Assembly: GCA_964525015.1 (NCBI GenBank)
Contig: CAZGFY010000035.1
Location: forward strand, 1 to 14,679
Direction: 5' to 3'
Source: RGIG3102 sp964525015
Lineage (GTDB): Bacteria; Bacillota; Clostridia; Oscillospirales; Ruminococcaceae
Length of the DNA stretch: 14,679 bases
In this document: one piece after another, positions 14,571 through 14,679 of the stretch
How the letters are laid out: the number at the start of each line of letters is the position of its first letter
Position numbering within the stretch: position 1 is the stretch's first letter
Notes under the pieces: generated by a model
What the model was told of the DNA's origin: nothing
Database searches by the model: none
Seen by the model: the letters and a program-made list of their open reading frames with translations, nothing else
Made by a program: the position numbers and the translations under genes

Positions 14571-14617
14571 TAAAGGCTTGATATCTGTTATGAAGAGATA
14601 TCAAGCCTTTAAATTTT
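14571..14617 (+). terminator. Long perfect hairpin downstream of the GGDEF gene, probable terminator
   Basis: TAAAGGCTTGATATCT (14571-14586) pairs over all 16 positions with AGATATCAAGCCTTTA (14596-14611) around a 9-nt loop, followed by AATTTT. The T tract is short, so strength is uncertain. A direct repeat ATAAGTGATA occurs twice in the preceding spacer (14490-14499 and 14519-14528). Confidence 0.7.
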
Positions 14618-14679
14618 GCGATAATTTTATATGAAAATATGCTAAATATTATAAGTGTTTGATTTATTGTGAATTCGAT

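Overview
The window is AT-rich (roughly 30% GC by eye), with classic sigma-A promoters, strong GGAGG-type ribosome binding sites and U-tract terminators. The gene content also fits: a tRNA-Ser(GGA) with encoded CCA, a cytidylate-kinase-like P-loop family, a SEDS relative and an M42 peptidase. Together these point to a low-GC Gram-positive anaerobe (Bacillota, most likely Clostridia). Species cannot be named from the sequence. No IS element, phage gene or CRISPR array is visible.

Layout. (1) 2-1078 (+): the 3' part of a surface/membrane protein with a Pro/Thr linker, an X2-like Ig-fold domain and five membrane segments, closed by a terminator. (2) 1378-2307 (-): a SEDS (FtsW/RodA-like) protein that appears to lack its N-terminal part. 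(3) 2615-5828 (+): the most unusual block. It has a stand-alone cytidylate-kinase-like protein with its own terminator, then a MarR regulator under a consensus promoter carrying a nested palindrome, then a translationally coupled MATE transporter fused at its C terminus to a second copy of the kinase-like domain. The two kinase copies share a perfect 61-nt tract although their P-loop codons have diverged. (4) 6061-6678 (+): an ArsR-type winged-helix protein, ending at a bidirectional terminator shared with a convergent tRNA-Ser(GGA) gene (-) and a TraX-family membrane protein (-). (5) 7995-10614 (+): aspartase and malic enzyme in one apparent operon, followed by a radical SAM/SPASM protein probably reached by read-through. 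(6) 11649-12722 (+): an M42 metallo-aminopeptidase with its own promoter. (7) 13160-14473 (+): a membrane-anchored diguanylate cyclase (HAMP-GGDEF), followed by a long perfect hairpin at the right edge.

How the genes work together. AspA makes fumarate and ammonia from aspartate. Malic enzyme makes pyruvate, CO2 and reduced nicotinamide cofactor from malate. Together they give an aspartate-to-pyruvate route if a fumarase is supplied from elsewhere. The MarR/MATE-kinase/kinase block looks like a drug- or metabolite-responsive export module in which the transporter carries its own P-loop domain. That function is inference, because the kinase-like family has no substrate I can assign from sequence. 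The remaining genes look like independent single-gene units.
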